The notes: generated by a model from the letters alone, not told the origin. 64,000 bases of DNA from Hermatobates lingyangjiaoensis (GCA_026182355.1 JAPFBL010000084.1:13169001-13233000); one strand, 5' to 3'. Shown: positions 47,340 to 60,496, counted from the first letter of the stretch. Program-made: numbers and translations.

Positions 47340-48240
47340 ATGGTAATGTCGAAATGCATGAATTTAACACAACCAGTCTGGCTAAGGTTGACTCAATTTG
47401 AACGACTACGAAAGAAAATACTAACCATTAACGCTAATATTTGGTTTAATAATACTTGTTTATCTCTTAATATAACTCCTAAATATGCGACGATAAAGAC
47501 TAAAGACATGACTTACGCTGGACAGAAGACTATTAGACAGGCACAGACACTACCACTTAAAAACGAGATAAGGGCACTTTATTTAAAAAAGAGGGAAAGT
47601 AACAAACGACTGATGACTGAACATATTAGGCTGACTAACTTTCTACAGACAGAGACGTTTTTAAATGCGAGTAAAATTATAAATAAAAAAATTAAAAAAG
47701 AACTTAAAAAATACGACCGAATGAATAAAAAAATCGACAAACTGTTAAATAGAAGTAGTAATTATAATAAAGAAAATACTAAATTTTATCCTAGGTTAAT
47801 AAATAAAACCAACATAACGTTTACGCAGACAGAAACCAATTTTCTTAATAAAGGGTTCAAATACAACGTAGGACGAAAAATTAACAGTAAAGACATCGAA
47901 ACTATCATAACCGATACAGAATTAGCTATAAAATTAATACTAAATAATGAACAAGATCGTGTTCAAGAGCACCTAGCCTCAGAAATAATTGATAAAACCA
48001 TTAATAATAGGAATCGCAATGAAACTAATAACCAAGATAATCGTATTCTTAGAAATATCAACAAAAAAATCCAAAAAGCCAACGCGATAGCTACTAAAGC
48101 AGACAAAGGTAACTCTATAGTTTTGATAAGTAAAGCGGAATATATTAAAAAACGCAAAAATTTATAGATAAAAACAATTACGAAAAACTAAAGAATGACC
48201 CTACTACAAAATTTCAAAACATAATCAGACGTATAGTTAA
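47340..48240 (+). pseudogene. PLE polymerase, N-terminal part
   Basis: Open for 275 codons (47340-48167), starting at the ATG in GCAATGGTAATG. It contains FNNTCLSLNITPKYATI, the N-terminal PLE segment, a Lys-rich middle, and KADKGNSIVLISKAEYIKK, the conserved block before the RT fingers. A one-base deletion in the A/T run near 48160 causes the stop; the next frame continues FIDKNNYEKL and NDPTTKFQNIIRRIV up to the Helitron insertion at 48240. Confidence 0.85.
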
Positions 48241-48568
48241 CTAGCAGAACTACCCGGCGTTGCCTGCGACAAAATAAGAAAATAATGAAATTATGGCTAA
48301 GTATTGAATGAAGCAAAGAATCTAAACTTCTAAGTATATATTTCTATCAGAAATTCTATAACAGTACAACATATTTTCTAACAAAACAAAACTTCATAAC
48401 ATCTTAACAAATTAAGTTTCTTATAAACAGAGCACATTCCATTATTGAGGTTTAATCCCAACTAAAATTCTGATACAAAAAACATTTAATTTTTGTCAGG
48501 TTTAGGTTTGAGCTTTAAGAAGGAAGAATTTAAGTTAATATTTATTCTATCAAATCATAATAAACATA

Positions 48569-48853
48569 TCAGAGTACTTCATGATAAACAACATTTTTTG
48601 TCTTATCTTCTGGTGCAAGGATGTATAAATTTTTGGAACTGCCAACTCTTGAACATCCTACATATAACTGTCCATGAGAGAAACATGGTTCAAGCAGATG
48701 CAAGCCAGCAACTGAAAGAGTTTGTCCTTGCGATTTGTTAATGGACATTGCGAAACTTAGTTTGACGGGAAATTGTAGACGCTTGAAATTGAACGGAACA
48801 TCTGTTGGAATGACTGGAATTCTTGGGATAAAGACATCCTGCCCTTTACCACG
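48569..48853 (-). pseudogene. Helitron helicase C-terminus (open frame)
   Basis: 94 codons without interruption to a TGA stop at 48569. Motifs: GQDVFIPRIPVIPTDVPF, FKRLQFPVKLSFAMSINKSQ, GQTLSVAGL and CFSHGQLYVGCSRV. It matches the C-terminal end of the PIF1-like helicase of RepHel proteins. The rest of the protein is absent, and the coding piece ends where the PLE-E fragment starts. Confidence 0.9.
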
Positions 48854-48864
48854 TCTCTGTATCA

Positions 48865-49035
48865 GTGCGCTTGGTTTCCCTTTCTTATCTCTCCTGAAGA
48901 CGGTTCAACCGAAAATTAGAGACTGTAAGTGTGTGTTTTTAATTTCTCTACGTTTCTTTATGTACATTGAACTGTATTTGTCCATTTCGGATCGTATTTT
49001 CATCAAAAAAGTGTATATATATATATATATATATA
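48865..49035 (+). mobile_element. PLE-E terminal-repeat fragment inside the Helitron
   Basis: GTGCGCTTGGTTTCCCT through AGACTGTAAG to a TA run (about 49015-49036) matches the minus strand of 16735-16940. It therefore is not part of the Helitron. Confidence 0.7.
48890..48922 (+). ncRNA. Hammerhead-ribozyme-like motif E2
   Basis: TCTC (stem I), CTGAAGA (canonical core, 48894-48900), GGT/ACC stem II with small loop, GAA, palindromic stem III strand AATT, A at the cleavage position, GAGA (stem I). 33 nt. Stem I is perfect. The related copies at 16865-16905 and 40186-40230 have a mutated core. Confidence 0.6.
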
Positions 49036-49359
49036 TAACACAACTTTATTTTACAAAATTAATACTGTTACTTTTGTAAATTGAAATGTCCTTTATATAC
49101 CTTTCCAAATTTAGTCTAAACATTGTTCTTATTTTATTTTTATTTTTCAAAGAATTGCACCATTTTCATCTGGTATTTCACCATAATTAGAAGTTATTGC
49201 ACCATAACTTGGGGGATTGCCTCTGGTACCCCCTTAGTTTTGTTCATTTACCCCCAAAGACCTCCCATGCCAAGTTTCAGCCCAATGGGTCCAGTAGTTT
49301 TGATTTCTATAGAGAACAAACAGATATATAAACAAGACACTACGAAAATATATATTAGA

Positions 49360-50158
49360 TAAGTCCCCAAATATAATAAAACCTAACGAATCGTATAAAT
49401 ATATAAACATGAACCGAAATGCCCCTCGGTTAAAAGCCCAAATCAAAGTACATAAGGTAGGAGAGCCAATAAGACCCGTGATAAAATATAGAAATGCCCC
49501 AGCATATAAAATATCAAAAGAATTAGCAAAACTGATAAAAGATAAGGTTAGGCTACCAAATACGTACAATATTAAAAATTCCGTTGATTTAGTAAATAAA
49601 ATAAAAGAAATAAATATAAATAAAAACACAATACTAATATCATTCGACATTGAAAATCTGTATACGTCAATCCCCAGTTCGGAAGTAATAAACATAATAC
49701 GTAAACTAGATAAACAATATGATCAGAATAACAGTATAAACGAAATAATAAAATTAACAAATACAACCCTAAAACAAAACTATTTCCAATTTAATAATGA
49801 ATTTTATTTAGCAAATGATGGATTAGGAATGGGACATCCAACTTCTATATTATCTGAAATATTTTTACAGGAACTAGAAAAAACCTATTTCAAAAAAATA
49901 AAAGAGAAATTCAACGTAGTCCATTATAGCAGATATGTGGATGACTCCTTCCTAATCGTAAATAATGAAAATGAAGAAAATATAATAAATATTAAAAATT
50001 ACCTAAACTCAATAAATAATAAAATCAAATTTACACACGAAAGAGAAGTAAACAATAAAATAAATTTTATGGATCTAACTATTGAAACAAATGGTAAAAA
50101 ACTTAGTTTTAAAATATATAGGAAACCCATCGCGACCGATATAACCATACATAAGTAA
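49360..50158 (+). pseudogene. PLE polymerase, reverse transcriptase domain
   Basis: Continues the same protein after the Helitron. Blocks in order: NRNAPRLKAQIKVHK, GEPIRPVI, SFDIENLYTSIPSSEV (first catalytic Asp), GLGMGHPTSILSEIFLQ, SRYVDDSFLI (catalytic YxDD) and INFMDLTIE, then FKIYRKP. The catalytic residues are intact. The frame ends at 50158, soon after the KIYRKP thumb block. Confidence in Penelope-type RT is high. Confidence 0.88.
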
Positions 50159-50368
50159 GTCATCAAAGCGATATATTATTTAAACCGTTAAGGAAAACGA
50201 AGCGTCGACTTGACAATGACGAAAATAATAGAAAAAGAATTAGACTAAATAATAGTAACTAAAATAAAAATAAAATTTGAGTTAAAATAATTAAATAATA
50301 AAATCTAGGCAGCATTGGGTAAGTAGGTAGGTTATATAATCAGAAAGGTAGGACTCCTTAGATCATTT

Positions 50369-50407
50369 CTTGTTGAAGATGGGTGACATCCGAAACCGGT
50401 CGAGAGC
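50369..50407 (+). ncRNA. Hammerhead-like motif D3 (variant core)
   Basis: TTGAAGA, a GATG/CATC hairpin, GAAA, palindromic ACCGGT, C17, GAGAG. Same C3 to U change as D1/D2 and a poor stem I. It lies at the 3' flank of the PLE-D polymerase, on the sense strand. Confidence 0.42.
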
Positions 50408-50639
50408 TTCAGCAGCAGTTTACGAGGTAAGACGGTATATTATAGTTCTAATATTAATAATACTAACCTCTATGGTAATGACGAAATGCATGATTATAAA
50501 ATAGTTATGTACTACAATTGTTAGTTTTATATTAGTAATTAAAATGATAAAAATTTGAAAGGATTGATTAATTGATCTTTTGAGAAAAATAATAATCTGA
50601 TAATAGAAGCACAAATCATTCCATCTCCAAAAACATTAG

Positions 50640-51830
50640 CAGACATCTAGGCAGACCGAACACAATAAGTTGATAGACAGAGGAAATATCGGAGATGAGA
50701 GAGATGCAGAGTTAGAAGGCATAGAAAATCATATCAGTGGACAACAAACAACGAAGGACTGGGAAGATTAAGGAAGAAGAATATTACAGTTATAAACATA
50801 GTTATTAGTCCAAGATGAACGACGCAAAAGTTAATACTTCAAGGAATTACCACAGCTCTATCTCAGGACCATACCACTGGTGAGCAGCCTATAGGATGAG
50901 CGCCGGAAAACTGAAGCCAACTGACTCTAGCAATTAAAAGAATGGGACTTCAACAAAAACTCTTGATGACACCCTGGAGTTAATTTTGGAAAAAGTTGTT
51001 ACTGACGATGACGAGAAAGAAGACAATTTCTACAAAGAAAACAAGGCAAGAATGTAAGATAGACATAAATACCAAAGATAATCTAACTTTCAGCACCGAA
51101 GAAATAAGGAACACAATAAACAGGTTTATCCAAAGACGGCACCAAGGGAAGATGGTCTGAATAGCATCAAAATGGTAAGAGCCTTTAATTTGCTCCCTCA
51201 ATCTTTTACAGTTCTGTATGGCTGGTGTTTACGAGATGGGGTGTTTTCCAACATTTGGAAGTGTACAAACATAATAATTCTAAACAAACCAAGTAAAGAA
51301 AGTACTTTCTTTTTTAATTAAGAAAATTAATGACATTTTTAAATTTACGCTCATGAGTCTTTTAAACATAGGGGGTAAAATCTTAAGAAAATTATTTATT
51401 AATAGGATAACTTACTACTCAAAAACAAGTTCTTAATTACTCAACAATTCGCATTCGAACTCAGTGTTATATCATCGATGATCTTATGGATTTAAAAAAT
51501 TCTGTTGAATACAACTTTAACAGAAAGAAGATATATTATTGATATTTTTAGATATTGAAGGAGTATTTGTTGGTGCCGGGTGGCAGGTTCCCTTACAGAA
51601 AGTTGTCAGTGATTTTGAGCATACTTCCCATTTTAATTTACTAACTCCAGCTATCATATTTATTAGTCTGGTACATTTAATTCTAATGTATTTTAATTTT
51701 AATTAACGTATTTGAGAAGTACGTGGCAATTCCATTTAAACTTGTTCTCGATCATAGCGCATAAATATCTTAATTCTCTTACAATTTCTATTCTTTCCCC
51801 ATTTAAGTATGAATTAATACTAGCATTGTG
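50640..51830 (+). pseudogene. R1-group LINE remnant, linker and RT start
   Basis: With frame shifts the plus strand reads DTLELILEKVVTDDDEKEDN, KTAPREDGLNSIKMVRAFNL and GWCLRDGVFSNIWKCTNII, then LNIGGKILRKLFINRI and FLDIEGVFVG. This is the normal order of the RT N-terminal blocks in R1-like LINEs. Many stops. Confidence 0.7.
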
Positions 51831-51839
51831 AATCCGTTT

Positions 51840-53680
51840 CCTAGATATTACAATGTTGACCAATTCTTGTAGACGCCAGTTTCAGTCGACGTTTAACAAT
51901 CAAACTCTCCGAGCAGAAACGAAAAAGGGATATTATGAGGTGAAGAACAATATTCAGATAAACTTGTAGCTTCAAAATTAAATCATGGAAGCAATTTTGT
52001 AATAATACATTACCAAGGATTCTTTGGAATGCCACATACAAAATACCTACTGGGAAGATATTTCCTAAAATATGCAAAAAAACGGGATGGTACATAAACA
52101 AGAAAATTGATTGAAACTGTGGAGCTGTTTATTATTATAAACTGTATAGCTGTCTCCAAGATGTTGGAGAAGTTTGCACCTTGAGAAAGCTTGAACGAGG
52201 ACAATCCTTTTCATGTGTCTAATGAAAGTTGATATAGAGGAAGAAATCAGTACTGAAAATGATATTTGGTTATCGCAACCAGAAATTAAACGCGCTCTTG
52301 AAAGTTTTATGGCCAAAAAATCACCAGAATGGGATGGCATAACTAAGGACATTTTTCTTGGAATTTGTACGGAATATCCTGACACACAAACAACTATTTA
52401 CAACGAATGTCTAAACAGAGGCATATTTCCGTCAATCTGGAAAAGGTCAATCTGATAAAAAATAATACAGAAGATCCTTCGCATTTCCACCCGATTAGTC
52501 CTCTGCTCATAGCAGGATGGAATGGCTGTGTGGCAGAATGGACTTGAGGTAAACTATAACAAAATAATACATAATAGACTGCAGAGATTATTTCTATTAA
52601 GAATCATTAGAAGTTTAAAACAATTCCACACAAAACTGCTTACATTCTTGCCAACCAAACACCCATCTATCTCAAAGCAGTGGAAATATCCCGGGAATAC
52701 TAGATCCAAAAACGTCTTGGATCCAAAAACTCCTCTATCAAGATGGGTTCATACGGCTCTTATACAATGCAATAATTTAAACTCAAACGAGATGATTGGT
52801 TCACAGATGGTAGTCGCTCCGAAAATCGAGTGAGTGGTGCGTTTCTTGTTTACAGGAACGGAATAGTGCTTGAGGAAGAACTTTATTGACTAGACAACAA
52901 ATGTAGTAACAATCAGACAGAACAACTTGCCATATCCAAAGCGGTAGATTGGATACTACGAAGAATAGAAATTAATAGTGTGAGTCCGACACCAAGGATT
53001 GTAGTCATCAAAACAGATAGCAGAATAGCCATGGATTGTCTAATAAATAACAAATATCATAAGCCACTTATCGAATACACCAGACGGAGTTATGCTAAAC
53101 TCTATCATCAACATTATTATAGGATTGTCTTTTCTTGGATCAAAGCTCATGCGAAGATAGAGGGAAATGAGAGGGCGGATTAATTGACCAAACATGCTTC
53201 ACAGACGGACCTCCCCATTTCCTCCAAAGCTGCCCCAAGGGGGTATGTTACATGATATCTTACATGAAACATCATTGATCCAATGGCAGCAGTGATGGGC
53301 ATCTTTATCAAAGGGACTCCATACCAAGGCATTCTACCCTACCTTTCAGTCTTGGGAAAAGTGACATATAGATATATCATATAAAATAACGCAAGTTCTA
53401 TCAGGCCAAGGTGGCACAAAAGCATACCTGAAGAAATTCCACGGCATTGATAATGACCAGTGTCTTTATGACAATGCGAAAAGTTAGAGTTGGGATCACA
53501 TACTATTTAGCTGCCCAATACTGGATCAAGAAAGACAGCAATTTATTAGGTACATTTTGAGGCCTGGAAACAACTGGCCTACAGTCAAAAATGAAATAGC
53601 AAGTAGCAGTGAAAATTTCAATTATTTCCAAAAATGTATACAACTTATAAACTTTGAAAAACTTTTGCAGTAAATCCCCT
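51840..53680 (+). pseudogene. R1-group LINE remnant with RT start, RNase H and C-terminus
   Basis: Blocks in order: KIPTGKIFPKICKK; ISTENDIWLSQPEIKRALES; KKSPEWDGITKDIF; IYNECLNRGIFPSIWKR (52213-52455); a deletion of most of the RT; FTDGSRSENRVSGAFLVYRN (52800-52860); CSNNQTEQLAISKAVDW; TDSRIAMDCLINN; FSWIKAHAKIEGNERAD (RNase H); then LKKFHGIDNDQCL and WDHILFSCPIL, the terminal zinc-knuckle region. Premature stops throughout. Confidence 0.85.
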
Positions 53681-53909
53681 GTGACAATAATTATTAATGA
53701 CATTATTAACAATGTCATTTCATGTGAAGTTAAAAAAAAATTGTAGAGTAAGTTTTAAAAATATTATAATTCATGTAAAAATAGTGATTAACTGTAGAAA
53801 TTGAAATGAACTAGGTGTTGTTAGAAATATTATAGTAACGTAAGTGTATTAATTTACACTCCAAAGATCATTTGGAAAATTATATTAATAATCCATATAT
53901 ATAAATACA

Positions 53910-54063
53910 TTATACCATAGTAAAAAAAGTAGTTACACTTAACAGTATAGAAGTCAATGTAATTTCAAGTATAGTAAAATGATGAGATACTAAATGATAT
54001 ATAATATCTATCTGGAGCATGCTGAATAAATGAAATTGGAAGGATACACACACACAACACACG

Positions 54064-54159
<96 letters not shown>

Positions 54160-54160
54160 T
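53910..54160. repeat. AC and TA microsatellites
   Basis: AC run 54048-54110 followed directly by TA run 54112-54157. The minus-strand Cys/Val and Ile/Tyr repeats in open frames here are artefacts of it. The TA run abuts a PLE-A terminal repeat. Confidence 0.95.
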
Positions 54161-54720
54161 TTCACATAAACACGTGAAATAAAAATCAATGATCAAACAC
54201 AATATGAAAAGGGAAAACAAGACTAAGATCTTTCAACCGTAACAAGCGGTCTTCGTCAGAGTTAAAAACCCAACTAAAACACAAAATGTAGAAACATCAT
54301 GGCAAGGGGTCGAGAGGAGTGAGAGGGAAGAGTGTATTTTAAAAGGGTGTAAGCGCAGGAAAGGACAATGTCCAGGGAGAGATGTTAGGGTAAACAAAGG
54401 AATACAGTAAGAAAAAGTAAAAAATAATCCGCTAGCTGGCAACCCTCTTAAATGCGGCTAGTGCCCTCATCAAAACTGAGTCAAGTTTGAGAAACCCGTT
54501 ACTAATGTTTATAGTATTAGATCTATTAAATTTAATCAGAGAGGATTCGATAATATTTCTTAACAACATCGATTTTTCATAAGTAATAAATTTAGCTCCG
54601 GTTCAATCAATATGACGATTTTCATTATTTCTATGCAAGATAAAGGCACTAATTTTTTCCTGTCTACTTAAGTTGTATTGATGTTGTGTATATACACTGG
54701 CTTTCTGTTTTTAACTTAAC
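54160..54720 (-). mobile_element. PLE-A 3' end (endonuclease remnant plus terminal repeat)
   Basis: Minus orientation: endonuclease remnant at about 54690-54430 (YEKSMLLRNIIESSL and HIDWTGAKFI-like after frame correction), then the terminal repeat ending with TTTCACGTGTTTATGTGAAA at about 54163. Unlike the copies at 2.4, 23.1 and 29.7 kb it has only one arm. Confidence 0.72.
54221..54263 (-). ncRNA. Hammerhead-ribozyme-like motif A8
   Basis: Core CTGACGA, stem II, GAAA, AGATCT and T17 as in A4. The 5' stem I strand is AACT instead of GACT, which costs the closing pair. Sense to the endonuclease remnant. Confidence 0.6.
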
Positions 54721-54729
54721 AAAATGTAA

Positions 54730-55120
54730 TGATGAATCAGGGCAACATCATGAGTCAAATCATTATTGTAAACATGTTATTTATTTATTTTTGTTTTGAA
54801 CAAGTGAAACAGAGGAGACAATATATGATGAAAGAAGAGTTGATAGCGAAGATGGGATGAAAGTGATGACATGTTAATAGCAGGTCATGACTAATTGTGG
54901 TAATGTGACAGTGTGAGGCCGCGTGACGACGTGAAAGCCGTCACGGCTTCTTTGTCAAGTGTCTCCACTTAATCATCAACATCTACCTCTACTGGTCTTG
55001 AAAAATCCAAAATTACTAATCATCACTACTTACAAAACCAATGAATCTCTCTTACCACTCATGGCACAGAGTTAAACTGTTATCTTTTCATGGAGCATGA
55101 ACCAAATCAGGATGAAGTGC
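54730..55120. other. No recognisable feature
   Basis: Includes a short GC-rich patch at 54910-54960 (GTGAGGCCGCGTGACGACG). No homology recognised. Confidence 0.35.
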
Positions 55121-55127
55121 TGCCTAA

Positions 55128-56280
55128 TCTATATAAATAAAAGAAAGGTTTTGTCTGTACTTTACTTAGAACTGACTCATTTCGTTTTCTTTACGTTTCA
55201 TACATTATAGAAACCAAATCCATCCGTAGAAAAATTTCTGTTGGTTTGTCGGTTTGTCCGCAAATTTTGTCAGAAGTAAACTCATGCACCCTAAGACATA
55301 TCAAGCTGAAACTTTTACAGTAGATTTGTGTATGCCTAACTTAAAATATAGGCTCTGCATTGATTGGAAATTCAACATAGAAGTGATGTTATGGACGTTT
55401 AAAGCTAAAACGTTCGTCACAAGTAAACTCAACCACCATGAGATATAGCGAGCTGAACCATTGACACCATATTTGTGTATGCCTAACTTAAAATATAGGC
55501 TCTGAATAGATTGATAATTCAGTGAAGAAGCGAAGTTATGGACCTTTAAGCTCTATTTTGCCAACTTCACAGACATGTTTATTTAGAGAATATACAGGTG
55601 TAGCAACTAGGTATTGTTAGTTGACTTTAATATCATTTGCGTATATGAATATACTAGCAAACGTACCCGTCATTGACGGAATTAAAAATTTGATTGTACA
55701 TGGTATTCCGAAATATCATTAGAAATTATAGAATAGTAAAAAATATCATTATTAGTACAGTGTTAAGCAACAAGGTTGACCATGTGAGAAAAACTTGGTC
55801 TCACTCACTTCAATTCCTGCGGTAGATAGAGTTTTGTATTGCACTCGGATTCTTCGCTTCTGCACTGAATTATCAATATACTCAGAGCCTATATTTTAAG
55901 TTAGGCATACACAAATCTAGTGTTAAAGTTTCAGCTTGCGATGTCTCATGGTGGCTGAGTTTATTTGTGACAATAGTTTTTGCTTTAAACGTCTACAACG
56001 TCGCTTCTACGTTGAATTTCCAATCAATTCAGAGCCTATATTTTAAGTTAGAAATACACAAATCTACTGTAGAAGTTTCAGCTTGGTATATTTTGTGGTG
56101 GTTGAGTTAACTTGTGACAAAATTTTGCAGACAAACTGACAATCCGACAGACATTTTTCTACGAGTGGATTCGGTTTCTCTAATGTATGAAACGTAAAGA
56201 AAACGAAATGAGTCAGTTCTAAGCAATGTACAGACAAAACCTTTCTTTTATTTATATAGATTGCTTATTTGAGATTGACT
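55128..56280 (+). mobile_element. Helitron copy 4 (5' portion), host of copy 5
   Basis: Starts TCTATATAAATAAAAG near 55128 and parallels copy 2 through both internal repeat blocks up to 55653; after the nested insertion it resumes at 56261 (TTGCTTATTTGAG) for about 20-25 nt, then similarity to copy 2 is lost. Its own 3' end is missing. Confidence 0.8.
55654..56260 (-). mobile_element. Helitron copy 5 (607 bp, complete, non-autonomous)
   Basis: Minus strand: 5' TCTATATAAATAAAAG (from 56260), both internal blocks, about 75 nt of helicase code (LSTAGIEVSETKFFSHGQ), a perfect hairpin CCGTCA/TGACGG, GTACGTTTG and CTAG at 55657-55654. Flanks are A (55653) and T (56261). The 3' hairpin is intact, unlike copies 1 and 2. 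Confidence 0.9.
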
Positions 56281-56389
56281 ATACGCGTATTTGTCATTGA
56301 AAAGGTGTTGAGTATAGTTCTGTTTGTTAAAGTTTGGACTGACATTTCATTTTTTTTATGTGTAATAATCATTATTTCTTGTTTCTCTG

Positions 56390-56760
56390 AGGGAGTTATT
56401 TTGTGATATCTTCGGCGATTGGCAGCTCGTTCTTCCGAATGTCGTCTAACTCGTTATCCCACCAGCTTACCAAAGAAGTGTGAAGACAAAAGGTTATGTA
56501 CTCTTTTATCTGGTTTCACCGTAGGGATACTTTATATACAAGAATTGGTTGCTTTTTTTAACAGCGATGTGACACAGGTTCCAAATTTTAGCTGAGAAGT
56601 TTAGTTAAAAACTTTGCTACTTCATGATCAAGTTTCTCTGCGTCATGTTTGGGAGGTAACACGGAAGCAAGGTGTTCAAGTACAGTTTTGAACTTTTCTT
56701 AATCTGCCCGCTTAATGAGATATCTGAAGTTGGAATTTATGTAGTTAATATTATTGCAAT
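56390..56760 (-). pseudogene. LINE endonuclease-RT linker remnant
   Basis: Minus strand: KRADWEKFKT-like (a stop at the Trp), LEHLASVLPPKHDAEKLDHE, then SWWDNELDDIRKNE. The ADW ... WW.NEL pattern is the linker between endonuclease and RT in R1/jockey-like LINEs. Confidence 0.5.
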
Positions 56761-57184
56761 GGCCTATCTGAAATGTTTATTGTATGTGATCGGATAGTTA
56801 TTCCGATAAGTTTTGTACTAAAGACAACAGAGCACTTTTTAGACATAAAAGATTAAGAATAAAAACAAAAGTAGTGTTAGAAATATTTAAACATGAACAG
56901 TTCAGAAGACTATTATAAACGAGCAACAAACCCGACAGATGACTTATTTAAACCATAAACAGACTCTCGTACGTTAGGAAAAGACGAATGATTAAAATAT
57001 ATTTTAAAAATAGTGTGTATGTAAAGAAATCGAATATGCATTACTTAAATAAAAACAAAGATTTTGTTATTAATAAAAATACTCATTACATAAATGAATA
57101 GGTTATCAAATAGGAAAAATTGAAGGGACCTAGCTATAAATATAGAATAATCCCAAAAAAAAACTCTCAGTTTCACAGTAAAGG

Positions 57185-57226
57185 ATGGAAAATATCCAAA
57201 ATCAAGTGAAGAAGAAAATTTACGAG
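57185..57226 (+). other. Possible first coding exon of an unknown gene
   Basis: ATG followed by 13 codons (ENIQNQVKKKIYE) ending at GAG|GTAATA, preceded 16 nt upstream by TCAGTTTC, which resembles an arthropod initiator. No downstream exon was recognised. The evidence is weak. Confidence 0.2.
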
Positions 57227-57566
57227 GTAATAATCTTGCATTATTCTTTAATTGTTAACAAAATAATTATTTAAAATTATGTTATTTTAATTTTATCTTT
57301 ATATTGCAAAATTTTTTACCTAACTTTAAGTATTCTTCTTGGTTTATATTTAGTTAAACATTTTTCTAGTAAAAAGCTCAAAAATCTAAATATTTATAGA
57401 CTTTTTTGAAATAAATTCTAGATACTAAAACCAGTTCGCATTTGGCAACACTGTATTGGAGGAGTATAGTCATGAATTTCAATATTATAGACTGTATTTA
57501 CTACCCTTAAGTTGTTTCTTTACTTTTGCTGTATTTTTAATTAATATTAACATTTTTTTGATTAAA

Positions 57567-60223
<2,657 letters not shown>

Positions 60224-60490
60224 ATCGTATACTATGTATATGTTTTAAATTTCTATGTTTGGTATTGACTTGAATATATTAATGAAACTAATTAACTAAA
60301 ATAATCAGATACATTTTAATGGAACTATTTTTGGTTTACTACATTTTAATGTAAATATTTGCTGATTTTATATTGATCTGGAACGATGTCAAGATGAACC
60401 GAAGTGCTTGTAACTCTTGTCTTAAACAAGATAGTGTTTTCTGCTTCATTATTTTGATCAAATTTGGAACTACTTATGCAAACATAGAGA

Positions 60491-60496
60491 AATAAA
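60491..60496 (+). terminator. Candidate Dhfr poly(A) signal
   Basis: AATAAA about 270 nt after the stop codon; another AATAAA-containing TTAATAAAGTT follows at about 60572. Which is used cannot be told. Confidence 0.5.

Larger units (their letters stand above)
48241..49359 (-). mobile_element. Helitron copy 3, inserted in the PLE reading frame
   Basis: Minus-strand element. Its 5' end TCTAATATATATTTTCG starts at 49359 and its 3' end GGGTAGTTCTGCTAG ends at 48241, with GC-rich hairpin GGCAACGCC just before. Host bases are A at 48240 and T at 49360, the Helitron A|T insertion rule. Unlike copies 1, 2, 4 and 5 it belongs to the widespread insect-type family with CTACTGGACC near the 5' end. A PLE-E terminal-repeat fragment (48865-49035) has inserted in it. 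Confidence 0.9.
47149..50420 (+). mobile_element. Penelope-like element (PLE-D) with inverted flanks, split by a Helitron
   Basis: The coding body 47340-50158 is enclosed by an inverted repeat: 47149-47332 against 50186-50360. Beyond the right arm lies hammerhead-like motif D3 (about 50369-50407) and the TTTACGAGGTAAGACGG end shared with the fold-back at 17983-18627. No GIY-YIG endonuclease is found after the RT, so the element is either endonuclease-less or has lost it. Confidence 0.8.
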
